Source: JAIBJN01 sp963784175 (GTDB taxonomy: Bacteria; Actinomycetota; Thermoleophilia; Gaiellales; Gaiellaceae). From it: DNA of 64,000 nt. Location of the stretch: assembly GCA_963784175.1 (NCBI GenBank), contig CAWAQJ010000018.1, positions 558,001 to 622,000 on the forward strand. Direction: 5' to 3'. A model generated the notes under the pieces. That model did not search any database. It worked only from the letters and a program-made list of their open reading frames with translations, and had not been told where the DNA came from. This document shows positions 31,657 through 40,035 of this stretch, one piece after another (positions within the stretch are counted from its first letter, which is position 1; every line of letters begins with the position of its first letter). The position numbers and the translations under genes were made by a program.

Positions 31657-32253
31657 GTGCTGCTGTGGACCTTCGTTCCCGTCGCGGTTCTCCTCAGCCT
31701 GACACCGGGGCCAGGGATGGCGCTCGTCGTCCGCAACGCGGCGGTCGGAGGCACGGGTGCGGCCGCGCGGACCACGGTCGGCAGCTCGATCGGCGTCGGC
31801 GTCTGGGCCGTCCTCTCGGCGCTCGGCGTCTCGGCGCTCGTCGCCGCGTCCGAGCTGGCCTACGTTGGCCTGAAGATCGCCGGCGTCGCGGTCCTCGTCT
31901 GGTTCGGCGTCCAGGCGCTCCGCGGGAGCGAGGCTGCCGCCGCCGAGCGCGACCCGGCGAGGCGCGACTTCGCGAGCGGGCTGCTCACGGCCATCGCCAA
32001 CCCGAAGCTCGCGGTGTTCTTCCTGGCGCTGTTCCCGCAGTTCATCCCTGACGGCGCGCCCGTCCTCCCGTACGCACTCGCCATGGCGGCGATCCTCATC
32101 GCCGCCGACTTCCTGTGTTACGTCTCGCTCGGCGCCGCGGTCGCGCGGGCGACGCGCGTCGTGGCGAGCAGCCGGCTCGCGCGGCGGGTCGAGCAGCTCA
32201 CCGGCGCAGTCCTCCTCGCCCTCGCCGGCCGCCTCGCGCTCGACACGCGTTAG
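31657..32253 (+). CDS. LysE/RhtB-family amino acid exporter
   Basis: This 198-residue protein has about six membrane segments. It starts VLLWTFVPVAVLLSLTPGPG, with the family's L-T-P-G-P sequence in the first helix and VVRNAAVGG after it. GVGVWAVLSALGVSAL, VGLKIAGVAVLVWFGVQALR and FASGLLTAIANPKLAVFFLA, with its N-P-K motif, complete the LysE/RhtB signature. Such proteins export amino acids by proton antiport. The substrate cannot be read from the sequence. It stands alone and ends at a hairpin shared with the convergent peptidase gene. Confidence 0.85.
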   Translation: MLLWTFVPVAVLLSLTPGPGMALVVRNAAVGGTGAAARTTVGSSIGVGVWAVLSALGVSALVAASELAYVGLKIAGVAVLVWFGVQALRGSEAAAAERDPARRDFASGLLTAIANPKLAVFFLALFPQFIPDGAPVLPYALAMAAILIAADFLCYVSLGAAVARATRVVASSRLARRVEQLTGAVLLALAGRLALDTR

Positions 32254-32302
32254 GAGGGTCTGACGGAATAGTGGCGGTGCCGCCGGGCCGCCAGACCTTC
32301 CT
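32252..32302. terminator. Convergent hairpin terminator
   Basis: AGGAGGGTCTG (32252-32262) pairs with CAGACCTTCCT (32292-32302), with one wobble. An inner GGCGG/CCGCC stem lies between. It lies between the stops of the LysE gene (32253) and the peptidase (32301). Confidence 0.55.
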
Positions 32303-33806
32303 AGGCGGTCACCAGCTCCTCGACCAGCGGCGCGGTGTCGAGGGGGTCGAAGCCGATGCGGTCGGCGATCTCCTCGCTCGTGGGGCGCGTGCCCTCCGCC
32401 CACAGGTCGCGCAGGATCTCGCCGGTCTCCGGCCGCCGCCACCAGTCCTCGCCGATCCGCTCCCGCAGGTGCGCGCGCAGCTGCGCAGTGCGGATCCAGG
32501 CCCGCAGGTAGTCGGCCGAGTAGAAGTCGCCGTCCATGTCCGCCAGGTAGCCGTCGGCCCGGTAGCGGAAGCCGATTGCGCCCCGCAGCTTGTCGGCGTA
32601 CGTCTGCGCGTGGTCGTTCGCGTTCTCGAAGTCACCCCAGAAGTCGAGCTCGTACTCGAGCTTGGCCGCGTAGCGCCGGTAGAGGAGCACCTCGAGGAAG
32701 CGGGCAGCTTCGGCACGCTCGGCGTCGTCGGCATCGGAGAGGCCGAAGTGGATCGCGTGCCAGCCGGGCTCGCGGGTGATCGACTCCAGCAGGAACGAGT
32801 AGATCTCGGTCAGCGCATGGTCGCGGGAGAGGCGGCGGAAGGTGTACGGAAGATCGGGGTCGATGCCGGCGTAGTGCAGCGCGTGACCCGCCTCGTGCAG
32901 GAGCGCCTGGTAGTCGTGGAGGCCGCCCTGCGCGCGCGTGATCAGGTGCACGACGGACGGCGGGTCGGACGCGATCACACACGCGCGCGGGTTCTTCTGC
33001 GGCCGGTCGTCGAGGTCGAGGCGAATGCGGTCGTTGGACGCCAGGTCGAGCCCGATGCTCGTGAGCGTGTCGAGGCAGACCGGGACGGAACGGTCCCGCG
33101 CGTACAGCTCGGTGAAGGGCGACATCCGTCGCAGGTAGGCCACGTGGTAGGAGTCGGGCTCGGCCTCGCGCTGCGGGCCGAGAACGAGGTCGAGCCAGCG
33201 GTCCCGCAGCGGCTCCCAGCTCTCCACCTGCCGCGCGGACGCCTCGGCGAGGGCCTGGGCGAGGGCCCGTAGGTCGATCGCCTTGCGATCGGCGCTTCGG
33301 TGGATCGGGTCCGGATCGCCTGACAGCTCCGCATCGAGCGCCTCCGCGCGCTGGAGGAGCGTGTAGCGCTCACAGTTGAAGCCGGCGGACGCGTCCCCGG
33401 CGAGCTCGCCGAGCTCGCGGCGCGCGTCGTAGTCGTCGAGGACCGCGAGCTGCGCATGCGCGGACCGGAGCGGAAGCGACTCGGTGCGGAACTCCACCCG
33501 CGCGGCGAGGATCGCGTTCTCGAGCTGGTCGGACTCGTCGGCGAGCTCGCGCACGACGATTCCGCCGGCGCAGGCCTCACGCAGCCGGAAAAGCCGCTCC
33601 CGGTCCTCCCCGCGCGCGGCGTCCTCGTCCGCACGCAGAGCATCGTGCTGCTCCCGCGAGAACAGGTCTTCGTAGCGCGCGACGATGGCGGCCTGCTCGC
33701 TCGTCTCCTTCTCGCCGACGCGGACCGCCCGCGCCTCCTCCGATCGCTCGTAGAGAAAACGAGCCAGCTGCGCCTCGAACTCGTCCGGTGTCCTGACCAC
33801 GGCCAT
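32301..33806 (-). CDS. M3-like zinc metallopeptidase
   Basis: This 501-residue cytoplasmic protein contains the zinc motif HEAGHALH at about residue 300, followed by a third-ligand region ALTEIYSFLLESI about 30 residues later. The helical sequence around it (LHDYQALLHEAGHALHYAGI) resembles oligoendopeptidase F and other M3 or gluzincin peptidases. No signal peptide is present. The substrate is probably short peptides. The ATG at 33806 is preceded by a GGGGGGT stretch. It lies 18 bp after era and may be the last gene of the phoH-era operon. Confidence 0.7.
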   Translation of the reverse strand: MAVVRTPDEFEAQLARFLYERSEEARAVRVGEKETSEQAAIVARYEDLFSREQHDALRADEDAARGEDRERLFRLREACAGGIVVRELADESDQLENAILAARVEFRTESLPLRSAHAQLAVLDDYDARRELGELAGDASAGFNCERYTLLQRAEALDAELSGDPDPIHRSADRKAIDLRALAQALAEASARQVESWEPLRDRWLDLVLGPQREAEPDSYHVAYLRRMSPFTELYARDRSVPVCLDTLTSIGLDLASNDRIRLDLDDRPQKNPRACVIASDPPSVVHLITRAQGGLHDYQALLHEAGHALHYAGIDPDLPYTFRRLSRDHALTEIYSFLLESITREPGWHAIHFGLSDADDAERAEAARFLEVLLYRRYAAKLEYELDFWGDFENANDHAQTYADKLRGAIGFRYRADGYLADMDGDFYSADYLRAWIRTAQLRAHLRERIGEDWWRRPETGEILRDLWAEGTRPTSEEIADRIGFDPLDTAPLVEELVTA

Positions 33807-33824
33807 GAAGAACCCCCCAAGTTG

Positions 33825-34703
33825 TTAGATACCGAGCCGTTCGAGCGCGCCGACGTCTCGTCGCCAGCTCGGCCGAACCTTGACCCCGAGATCGAGGAAC
33901 ACTTTTCGCCCAAGCAGCACCTCGATCTCCTGCCGCGCTCGGATGCCAATCGTCTTGATCATACTTCCGCCCTTCCCGATCAGGATTCCCTTTTGGGACT
34001 CGGTTTCAACCCAGACGAGGGCGCGCACCCTGCCCTTCTCGAGATCGAGCTCGTCGACCTCCACCGAGATCGCGTGCGGCACCTCCTCGCGGGTCAGCGC
34101 GAGCGCCTTCTCGCGCACGATCTCGGCGATCCGAGCCTCGATCGGAAGGTCGGTTCGCGTGCCCTCCTCGAAGTAAGCCGGGCCCTCGGGCAGCAGGGCG
34201 ACGAGGTCGTGCAGGAGCGGGTCGAGCCCGTCTCCTTTCAGCGCGCTGATCGGATGGAGCGCGTGGAAATCCCCCAGCGCTGCGGCCTCCGTGATCTGCT
34301 CGGCGATCCGGGCAGGGTCGAGGCGGTCGACCTTGTTCAGCGCGACGACGACGGGCGGGCCTGCCGCGAAGATCCGCTCGGCGATGAAGCGATCGCCGCC
34401 GCCGATCCGCTCGTTCGCGGCGAGGACGAAGAGGAACGCATCGACGTCGGCGAGCGTCTCGTTCACCGTGCGCTGCATGCGCTCGGTCAACGGGTCACGC
34501 GGTCGCTGGAATCCCGGGAGATCGACCAGGATCAGCTGGTAGGGCCCGTCCTCCGCCTCGCCGTTGACGACGGCCGAGATCTTCCGGCGGGTCGTCTGCG
34601 GCTTGTCGGAGACGATGGCGACCTTCTCGCCGGCGACTGCGTTGACGAGGGTCGACTTGCCGACGTTCGGGCGGCCGGCGACGGCGACGAAGCCGCTTCT
34701 CAA
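33825..34703 (-). CDS. era: GTPase Era
   Basis: Era binds the 3' end of 16S rRNA and helps 30S assembly. The protein has 292 residues. The GTPase motifs are G1 GRPNVGKST, G2 region KPQTTRRKI, G3 DLPGF and G4 NKVD. The C-terminal KH domain carries GILIGKGGSMIKTIGIRAR then QEIEVLLGRKVFLDL. I chose TTG 34703: it gives LRSGFVAVAGRPNVGKS, the normal distance to G1, and overlaps the cdd stop as TTGA. Earlier codons would read through cdd in the wrong frame. Neighbours cdd, ybeY and phoH are the classic era cluster. Confidence 0.93.
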   Translation of the reverse strand: MRSGFVAVAGRPNVGKSTLVNAVAGEKVAIVSDKPQTTRRKISAVVNGEAEDGPYQLILVDLPGFQRPRDPLTERMQRTVNETLADVDAFLFVLAANERIGGGDRFIAERIFAAGPPVVVALNKVDRLDPARIAEQITEAAALGDFHALHPISALKGDGLDPLLHDLVALLPEGPAYFEEGTRTDLPIEARIAEIVREKALALTREEVPHAISVEVDELDLEKGRVRALVWVETESQKGILIGKGGSMIKTIGIRARQEIEVLLGRKVFLDLGVKVRPSWRRDVGALERLGI

Positions 34704-35062
34704 AGCTCGAAGGAGTCGGGCAGCAGCTCGTCCGGCCGGCGGACGAGGAGCTCTCCTTCGTGGACGAACGCCACGCGGTCGACTCCGAACTCGTACAGCC
34801 ACTGGCGGCAGCCGCCGCACGGCGACGCGGTGACGGCGACGGCCTCGACCTCGCCCGGGCGCACGCCCTCCGCGACCGCGCGGGCGAGCGCGCAGCGCTC
34901 CGCGCATATGCCGAGCGGATAGGAGGCGTTCTCGACGTTGACACCGGTGATGATGCGGCCGTCCCGCAGCAGGGCCGCCGCTCCGACCTGGTAGTCGGAA
35001 TACGGCGCGTAGGCGTTGCCGGCCGCCTCGCGGGCGACCTCGGCCAGCTCGGCGTCGGTCAT
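34700..35062 (-). CDS. cdd: Cytidine deaminase
   Basis: This 120-residue zinc enzyme converts cytidine and deoxycytidine to uridine forms. It has the small tetrameric type layout: YAPYSDYQVGAAALL, then the zinc and catalytic motifs CAERCALARAV (C/H-A-E) and SPCGGCRQ (P-C-x-x-C). It lies between the Dgk/PAP2 gene and era, overlapping each by four bases (ATGA and TTGA). Confidence 0.94.
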   Translation of the reverse strand: MTDAELAEVAREAAGNAYAPYSDYQVGAAALLRDGRIITGVNVENASYPLGICAERCALARAVAEGVRPGEVEAVAVTASPCGGCRQWLYEFGVDRVAFVHEGELLVRRPDELLPDSFEL

Positions 35063-35772
35063 GCGAGCACCTGGAAGAGGATCATGCTGACGAGCGTACC
35101 CGTCACCGCTCCGAGCACGACCTCCGAAGTCGTGTGGATCCCCGACTCGACGCGGGTCTGCGCGACGAGGAGCGCCATGATCAGCGCGACGAACGAGACG
35201 ACGACGCGCTCCTCCTCGACGATGAACGTGATCGCCATCCAGCCGCCGAACGCAAGCGCGGCGTGCCCCGACGGCAGGCCGCCGCGAAGCGGCGTCCCGC
35301 GACCGGTGAGCGCCTTGCTCGCGATCACGATGAGCACGATGAGGATGAGCGCGATCAGGGTGAGGTTGGCCGACCCCTCCCGGACGCGCTCGACCAGCCG
35401 TGAGCTGGGCTCCGTGAGGCGGTCGGCGAACACGAGGTAGCCGATCACGACCGCGTTCACCGCCGCGATGAGGACGGCGCCTGCGGCGATGTCCTTGGCC
35501 ATCTTCGCCAGCGGGTCGAAGGAGGTCGTCGCAAGGTCGATCGTCGCCTCGATGGCGGTGTTGACCATCTCGGCGATGAGCACGAACGAGATCGCGACGA
35601 GCAGTGCCATCAGCTCGAGCTTCGTGACGCCGTACGAGAACGCGAGGATGAGCACGGCCGTCGCGAGCGCGAAGTGGATCCGCATGTTGCGCTCGGTGCG
35701 CAGCACGTGGATGACGCCTTCGAAGGCCCAGTTGAGGCTCTGGAGAATTGCCGGTGTCCGCGAGGCGCTCAT
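35059..35772 (-). CDS. Diacylglycerol/undecaprenol kinase fused to a PAP2 phosphatase
   Basis: The protein has 237 residues from ATG 35772. Residues 1-~120 are a DgkA-type small membrane kinase: SLNWAFEGVIHVLRTERNMR, then the active-site segment AEMVNTAIEATIDL and DPLAKMAKDIAAGAVL. Residues ~150-237 are a type 2 phosphatidic acid phosphatase-like domain: GLPSGHAALAFGGW (the S-G-H motif) and TRVESGIHTTSEVVLGA (third motif, with H but a changed arginine context). In the cell wall cycle the first would phosphorylate undecaprenol and the second remove phosphate from a lipid pyrophosphate, opposite activities in one chain. It lies in the ybeY-cdd-era operon. Confidence 0.82.
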   Translation of the reverse strand: MSASRTPAILQSLNWAFEGVIHVLRTERNMRIHFALATAVLILAFSYGVTKLELMALLVAISFVLIAEMVNTAIEATIDLATTSFDPLAKMAKDIAAGAVLIAAVNAVVIGYLVFADRLTEPSSRLVERVREGSANLTLIALILIVLIVIASKALTGRGTPLRGGLPSGHAALAFGGWMAITFIVEEERVVVSFVALIMALLVAQTRVESGIHTTSEVVLGAVTGTLVSMILFQVLA

Positions 35773-36146
35773 CGAGCGTGCGCCCGTTCGCGGCCCTCCA
35801 TTTCGGATCCGTGCTCGTAACCGAGCAGGTGAAGGAGCCCGTGCACGAGCGGCCCGTGCCAGGCGTCCCCGACGACTTGCGGGCACAGAACGACGTCTCC
35901 GAGCTGTCGGGGCACTCCGTCGGGAAGCGGCTCGCGCCCGTCGATCGGGAACGAGAGCACGTCGGTCGGCTCGTCGATCCCGAGGTGGTCGCGCTTCAAC
36001 TCCCGCATCCGGTCGGGCGGCTCGAACACGACGCCCAGGTCGGCGTCGTCCACCCCCTCCTCGGCGAGCACGTTCCGGCAGACCGCGACGACGGCGTCCT
36101 CGTCCTGCGAGACACCGCTGCGGTTGGCGACCTCGATCCGGATCAC
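35769..36146 (-). CDS. ybeY: Endoribonuclease YbeY
   Basis: This 125-residue zinc endoribonuclease acts in 16S rRNA 3' maturation and ribosome quality control. It shows TDVLSFPID and the zinc motif HGLLHLLGYEHG (H-x3-H-x5-H). Length and position directly after phoH are standard. It overlaps phoH and the Dgk/PAP2 gene by four bases each. Confidence 0.95.
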   Translation of the reverse strand: MIRIEVANRSGVSQDEDAVVAVCRNVLAEEGVDDADLGVVFEPPDRMRELKRDHLGIDEPTDVLSFPIDGREPLPDGVPRQLGDVVLCPQVVGDAWHGPLVHGLLHLLGYEHGSEMEGRERAHAR

Positions 36147-37135
36147 CGGCGGCGCTGCGTGCCCGTCTCCTCGGCGTGCCGCTTGTACGCCTCGACGATC
36201 CGCTGGACGAGCACGTGACGGACGACGTCCTGGTTGCCGAACTCGACGAACTCGATCCCGTCGATGTCGCCCAGGATCTTCCGCACGTGGATCAGCCCCG
36301 AAGCTTGATCCTGCGGCAGGTCGACCTGCGTCACGTCGCCGGTGACGACGACCTTCGAGCCGAAGCCGAGCCGCGTCAGGAACATCTGCATCTGCTCGGG
36401 CGTCGTGTTCTGCGCCTCGTCGAGGATGATGAACGAGTCGTTGAGCGTCCGGCCGCGCATGAACGCAAGCGGTGCGACCTCGATCGTGCCACGCTCCATG
36501 TAGGCGTTGAGGCGGTCGGCGTCGAGCATGTCGTAGAGCGCGTCGAAGAGCGGGCGCAGGTACGGGTCGACCTTGGCCAGCATGTCGCCAGGGAGGAACC
36601 CGAGCCGCTCGCCGGCCTCGACCGCAGGGCGGGTGAGGATCAGGCGGTTGACGTCCCGGTCGGCGAGCGACGCGACGGCGAGCGCCATGGCGAGGTACGT
36701 CTTCCCCGTGCCGGCGGGGCCGATCCCGAACGTGATCGTTCCGGACCGGATCGCGTCCACGTAAGCCTTCTGGTTGATGGTCTTCGGCGTGATCTTCTTG
36801 CCGCGATGGCGCCAGACGACGTCCTCGAAGACCTCGCGCGGATCTTTGGCCGCGTCGAGCGCCGCGAGCACGGCGTCCACGGTGCTGGGGCCGATCGCGT
36901 GCCCGCTCTCGACCAGCTCGACGAGCTCCTCGAGGACGAGCCGCGCCTCGTCGACCCGAAGGTCTTCGCCCTCGAGCGTCAGCTGGTTCCCGCGCAGTCG
37001 GACGGCGACCTCCATCCGGTCGCGGAGCGCCCGCAGGATCCCGTCGTCGACGGTTGCGAGCTCGGCGGCGACTTCGTTGGAGACCGAAAGGACCTGCTGC
37101 AACGATTCGAATTGTAGTCGGCGCCAGAACGGCAT
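36143..37135 (-). CDS. phoH: PhoH-family ATPase
   Basis: The protein has 330 residues from ATG 37135. The core has Walker A GPAGTGKTYLAMA, LTRPAVEAGERLGFLPGD, Walker B FIILDEAQNTTPEQM and VVTGDVTQVDLP. PhoH-like proteins are ATPases linked to RNA metabolism and accompany ybeY. The start is uncertain. TACAAT (37111-37116) lies 8 nt before an in-frame TTG at 37102, which would give a leaderless QQVLSVSNEVAAEL start. A GTG at 37207 falls inside repeat copy C. The N-terminal domain remains whole with the TTG choice. Confidence 0.9.
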   Translation of the reverse strand: MPFWRRLQFESLQQVLSVSNEVAAELATVDDGILRALRDRMEVAVRLRGNQLTLEGEDLRVDEARLVLEELVELVESGHAIGPSTVDAVLAALDAAKDPREVFEDVVWRHRGKKITPKTINQKAYVDAIRSGTITFGIGPAGTGKTYLAMALAVASLADRDVNRLILTRPAVEAGERLGFLPGDMLAKVDPYLRPLFDALYDMLDADRLNAYMERGTIEVAPLAFMRGRTLNDSFIILDEAQNTTPEQMQMFLTRLGFGSKVVVTGDVTQVDLPQDQASGLIHVRKILGDIDGIEFVEFGNQDVVRHVLVQRIVEAYKRHAEETGTQRRR

Positions 37136-37205
37136 TCGCGCAGGGGCTTTCGGGCCGCCCGCGGCCACCAGGCCACCGGACCGGCCGGGGGAACCCCTCG
37201 ATTTC

Positions 37206-37253
37206 ACGCTAGCGGGGAAATTCGCACGCGGGGCGCGCGGAACGTGGCGAAAC
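37206..37253 (-). repeat. 48-bp intergenic element, copy C
   Basis: On the minus strand: GTTTCGCCACGTTCCGC then GCGCCCCG, a 17-nt spacer, TAGCGT, then GAAATC and a GGGGTTCCCC hairpin. It lies between yqeY and phoH, pointing toward phoH, so here it could act as a promoter or leader. Confidence 0.65.
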
Positions 37254-37273
37254 GCGCGCGCGACCGCCGCGAA

Positions 37274-37717
37274 TCAGGCGAGCTTCTCGCGGACGAGCTG
37301 ACTCACGGCCGAGCCGTCGGCACGGCCGGCGACCTGGGGCATCACGTCGGCCATCACGCGCCCGAGGTCGCGGAGAGACGTCGCGCCCGTCTCGGCGATG
37401 GCGTCGTCGACGATCTGCTCGAGCTCGTCCTCGCCGAGGGCCTCCGGCATGAACTCCTCGATGATCTCGAGCTCCTCCTCCTCGGTCTCCGCCTGCTCGT
37501 CGCGCCCGGCCGAGCGGAACGCCTCCGCCGCCTCGGCGCGGCGCTTGCGCTCGCGCTGCAGCACCTGGAGCTCCTCGTCCTCCTTGAGCGGACGACCGAG
37601 CTCCTTCTCGGCGGCCCGCAATGAGGCAAGGGTCAGGCGAAGCGTGTCGGCGCGGAGCTGCTCGCGGCCGCGGATTGCGTCCTTGATCTCGCCCTCGATC
37701 TCGGCGATCAGACTCAT
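37274..37717 (-). CDS. GatB/YqeY-domain protein
   Basis: This 147-residue protein of the YqeY family matches the C-terminal tail domain of GatB. The sequence is typical: SLIAEIEGEIKDAIRGRE, LTLASLRAAEKELGR, EELEIIEEFMPEALGEDELE and GRVMADVMPQVAGRADGSAV. Free-standing YqeY proteins are thought to bind tRNA; no catalytic residues are known. It ends the long murJ-to-yqeY operon and overlaps the HIT gene by four bases. Confidence 0.9.
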   Translation of the reverse strand: MSLIAEIEGEIKDAIRGREQLRADTLRLTLASLRAAEKELGRPLKEDEELQVLQRERKRRAEAAEAFRSAGRDEQAETEEEELEIIEEFMPEALGEDELEQIVDDAIAETGATSLRDLGRVMADVMPQVAGRADGSAVSQLVREKLA

Positions 37718-38049
37718 TCGAACCCCGCCAGCGTCGAGCTCCCGCCGAGCACGTGCCAGTGCAAATGGAAGACGGTCTGGCCTCCGCCCGGGCCGACGTT
37801 GACGACCACGCGGTAGTCCTCGAGGCCGGCATCGCGCGCCGTATCGGCGACGAACTCCAGCATCCGCTTCGCCTCCTCGGCCGGAAACTCACCGACGTCG
37901 CGGAAGGTGTCGACGTGGCGCTCCGGGATCACGAGCAGGTGCGTGGGCGCCTTGGGGTTGATGTCGCGCACGGCAGCGAACCCCTCGTCCTTTCGGACGT
38001 GGTCGCCCTGGGCGTAGAGGCCGCAGAAGAGGCAGTCAGACTGGGGCAC
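37714..38049 (-). CDS. HIT-family nucleotide hydrolase
   Basis: This 111-residue protein has the histidine triad HLHWHVLGG (H-x-H-x-H) near the C-terminus. CLFCGLYAQGD at the N-terminus fits the Hint/HinT branch, which hydrolyses adenosine phosphoramidates and AMP-lysine. APTHLLVIPERHVDTF is the usual core. It overlaps the mtaB end by 14 bp and yqeY by 4 bp. Confidence 0.93.
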   Translation of the reverse strand: MPQSDCLFCGLYAQGDHVRKDEGFAAVRDINPKAPTHLLVIPERHVDTFRDVGEFPAEEAKRMLEFVADTARDAGLEDYRVVVNVGPGGGQTVFHLHWHVLGGSSTLAGFE

Positions 38050-39235
38050 CGACGACTCCTTCCTCGCTCACGTCGACCGCCCTCGCTCGAACGAGCGCCC
38101 CGACCTGAGCCTGCACGAGCCAGGGAGTGTAGTCGTCGCCGTAGCCTCGGCCCGGTCGATCGACCAGCACGACGTCCTCGCCGCCGAGCTTCGACTGCCA
38201 CCGGCGGCGCGACGCCTCGCCGGAAAGCGCGCGCAGGCGAGCACCGCGATCCTTCTTCACAGCCGGCGGAACCGGGTCGTCGGCGGCGGTTCGAGTTCCC
38301 GGGCGCGGCGAGTACGGAAACACGTGCACCTTGGTGATCCCGGCCTCCTCGACGACTTGCAGCGTCCGCTCGAATGCCGCGTCGTCTTCCGCCGGGAAGC
38401 CGACGATCACGTCCGTGGTCAGGTTGAAGCCTTCGGCGAGGGCCACGCGGCGGAGATAGGTCGCCGCCGAGTACCGGCGCCGCATCGCCTCGAGCACCCC
38501 GTCGTCGCCGGACTGGAGCGGGACGTGCAGGTGCGGCGAGACCGAGGTCGTCTCGCGCATCGCCTCGAGCAGCCCTGCGCTGACGTGATTGACCTCGATC
38601 GAGGAGAGGCGAAGGCGCTCGAGCCCCGGAGTCGCTCCGGCTGCGCGAACAAGCCCAGGCAGGTCGATCCCCGCCGGCCGGTCCCGGTAGCAGCCAAGGT
38701 TGATGCCCGTCAGGACGACTTCGCGATGGCCCTGCTCAACCCGCCGACTGATTTCGCGCAGCACCGCCTCCGCGGGGCGGCTTCGCGACGCACCCCGCAC
38801 CTGCGGGATGACGCAGAACGCACACGAGAAGCTGCAGCCGTCCTGCACCTTGACGAACGCCCGCGTGCGGTCGAGGCCGACGTTCGCGTCGACGCAGCCG
38901 ATCGCGCCAACGTCCCCGGCGACGACAGCCGGCGTTCGCTCGCTCGGCTGCCGGACAACGGTGACGTTCTCCGGCAGCGAGGCAAGCCCGTCGCCGCCGA
39001 GGTTGGCGCCGCAGCCGGTCACGTAGACGCGCTTCGCCGTCCGGGCCGCCCGGCGCGCGGCCTGGCGGGACTTCCGAACGGCCTCGTTGGTGACGCAGCA
39101 GGTGTTGACGACGGCGATGTCCGCGCCGCCGTCGCCCGACTCGAGGTGCCCGTCGGCGACGAGCCGCTCGCGAATGTCCTGAGCGTCCGTCTGTGAGACC
39201 TTGCACCCGAGAAAGTCGACGGTGAACGAGGCCAT
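38036..39235 (-). CDS. mtaB: tRNA (N6-threonylcarbamoyladenosine-37) methylthiotransferase MtaB
   Basis: This radical-SAM enzyme adds the methylthio group to t6A37 of tRNA. It has 399 residues. The N-terminal domain has FLGCKVSQTDAQ and NTCCVTNEAVRKSRQ, with cysteines for the second cluster. The radical-SAM domain has the CxxxCxxC set in DGCSFSCAFCVIPQVRG and VLTGINLGCY. A TRAM-like C-terminal part follows. NTCCVTNEA is the MtaB wording, as opposed to MiaB or RimO. It lies 42 bp after prmA. Confidence 0.9.
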   Translation of the reverse strand: MASFTVDFLGCKVSQTDAQDIRERLVADGHLESGDGGADIAVVNTCCVTNEAVRKSRQAARRAARTAKRVYVTGCGANLGGDGLASLPENVTVVRQPSERTPAVVAGDVGAIGCVDANVGLDRTRAFVKVQDGCSFSCAFCVIPQVRGASRSRPAEAVLREISRRVEQGHREVVLTGINLGCYRDRPAGIDLPGLVRAAGATPGLERLRLSSIEVNHVSAGLLEAMRETTSVSPHLHVPLQSGDDGVLEAMRRRYSAATYLRRVALAEGFNLTTDVIVGFPAEDDAAFERTLQVVEEAGITKVHVFPYSPRPGTRTAADDPVPPAVKKDRGARLRALSGEASRRRWQSKLGGEDVVLVDRPGRGYGDDYTPWLVQAQVGALVRARAVDVSEEGVVGAPV

Positions 39236-39246
39236 GCGGGGCGATG

Positions 39247-39281
39247 CTAGCCCACCCGGCTGTCCGTACTCGGGTGGCTAG
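39247..39281 (-). terminator. Hairpin at the end of prmA
   Basis: CTAGCCCACCC (39247-39257) pairs with GGGTGGCTAG (39272-39281), one bulge. The stem contains the prmA stop codon. It may attenuate read-through from prmA to mtaB, which lies downstream on this strand. Confidence 0.4.
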
Positions 39282-40021
39282 TCGCGCACGAGCAGGTCGG
39301 CCGCCCACCCCTCGGCGACGCGACGGTCGGCGCTGCGCCAACCGGATGGCTCGGGTCTTTCCGCCTCGAGATATCCCGAGGCGACGACCAGCCGCCCGGC
39401 GAAGCGCTCGGTCGCCCGCTCGACCGGCGCGCGGGCGATGTTCGCGACGGCGACGGCGACCTGCGGCAGAGCGTCGGCCAGGACGTCGGCGCCGCGCACC
39501 TCGACGGCCACCTCGTTGTGCGCCGCATTCACGCGCGCTGCCTCGACGGCGAGCTCGTCGTTGTCGAGGGCGAGCACGGGCGCGAACCCGAGCTTCGCAG
39601 CCGCAACCGCGACCACGCCGGAGCCGCAGCCGAGATCGACGAGGCCGGACGGCTCGACGCCGAGCAGGAGCTCGATGCAGAGCCGCGTCGTCGCATGCGC
39701 CCCGGTCCCGAATGCCTGTCCGGGATCGATGACGATCGGGAGCGTCCCTGCATCCGCCGTCTCCCACGGTGGGCCGATCCAAAGCGGGCCGATCCTGACG
39801 GGCTTGTGGAAGCTCCGCCAGGCGTCCTCCCACCCCAGGGCCACCGGGCTCTCGCTCACACGGCCGAAAGACTCCAGGCGCACGACCGCGTCTCCCCGCT
39901 CGGTATATGCCGTGAGCTCGACCTCCGCGCCGCCCTCGCGCTCCTCGAAGCCCTCGGGAAAGAGCTCGATCATGGTCGCGCGCGCTTCCTCCGCCCGCTC
40001 GCGCGGCACGGAGACCGTCAC
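39278..40021 (-). CDS. prmA: Ribosomal protein L11 methyltransferase
   Basis: This 247-residue SAM methyltransferase trimethylates ribosomal protein L11. The N-terminal substrate domain ends at about residue 95 (SFHKPVRIGPLWIGPPW). The catalytic domain follows: IDPGQAFGTGAHATTRLCIE, motif I VDLGCGSGVVAVAAA, ALDNDELAVEAARVNA, and VAVANIARAP (N-I in place of the usual N-I-L). GTG 40021 lies 14 bp after the dnaJ stop. prmA after dnaJ is a conserved order. Confidence 0.92.
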   Translation of the reverse strand: MTVSVPRERAEEARATMIELFPEGFEEREGGAEVELTAYTERGDAVVRLESFGRVSESPVALGWEDAWRSFHKPVRIGPLWIGPPWETADAGTLPIVIDPGQAFGTGAHATTRLCIELLLGVEPSGLVDLGCGSGVVAVAAAKLGFAPVLALDNDELAVEAARVNAAHNEVAVEVRGADVLADALPQVAVAVANIARAPVERATERFAGRLVVASGYLEAERPEPSGWRSADRRVAEGWAADLLVRD

Positions 40022-40035
40022 GCGACGGAGATCGC

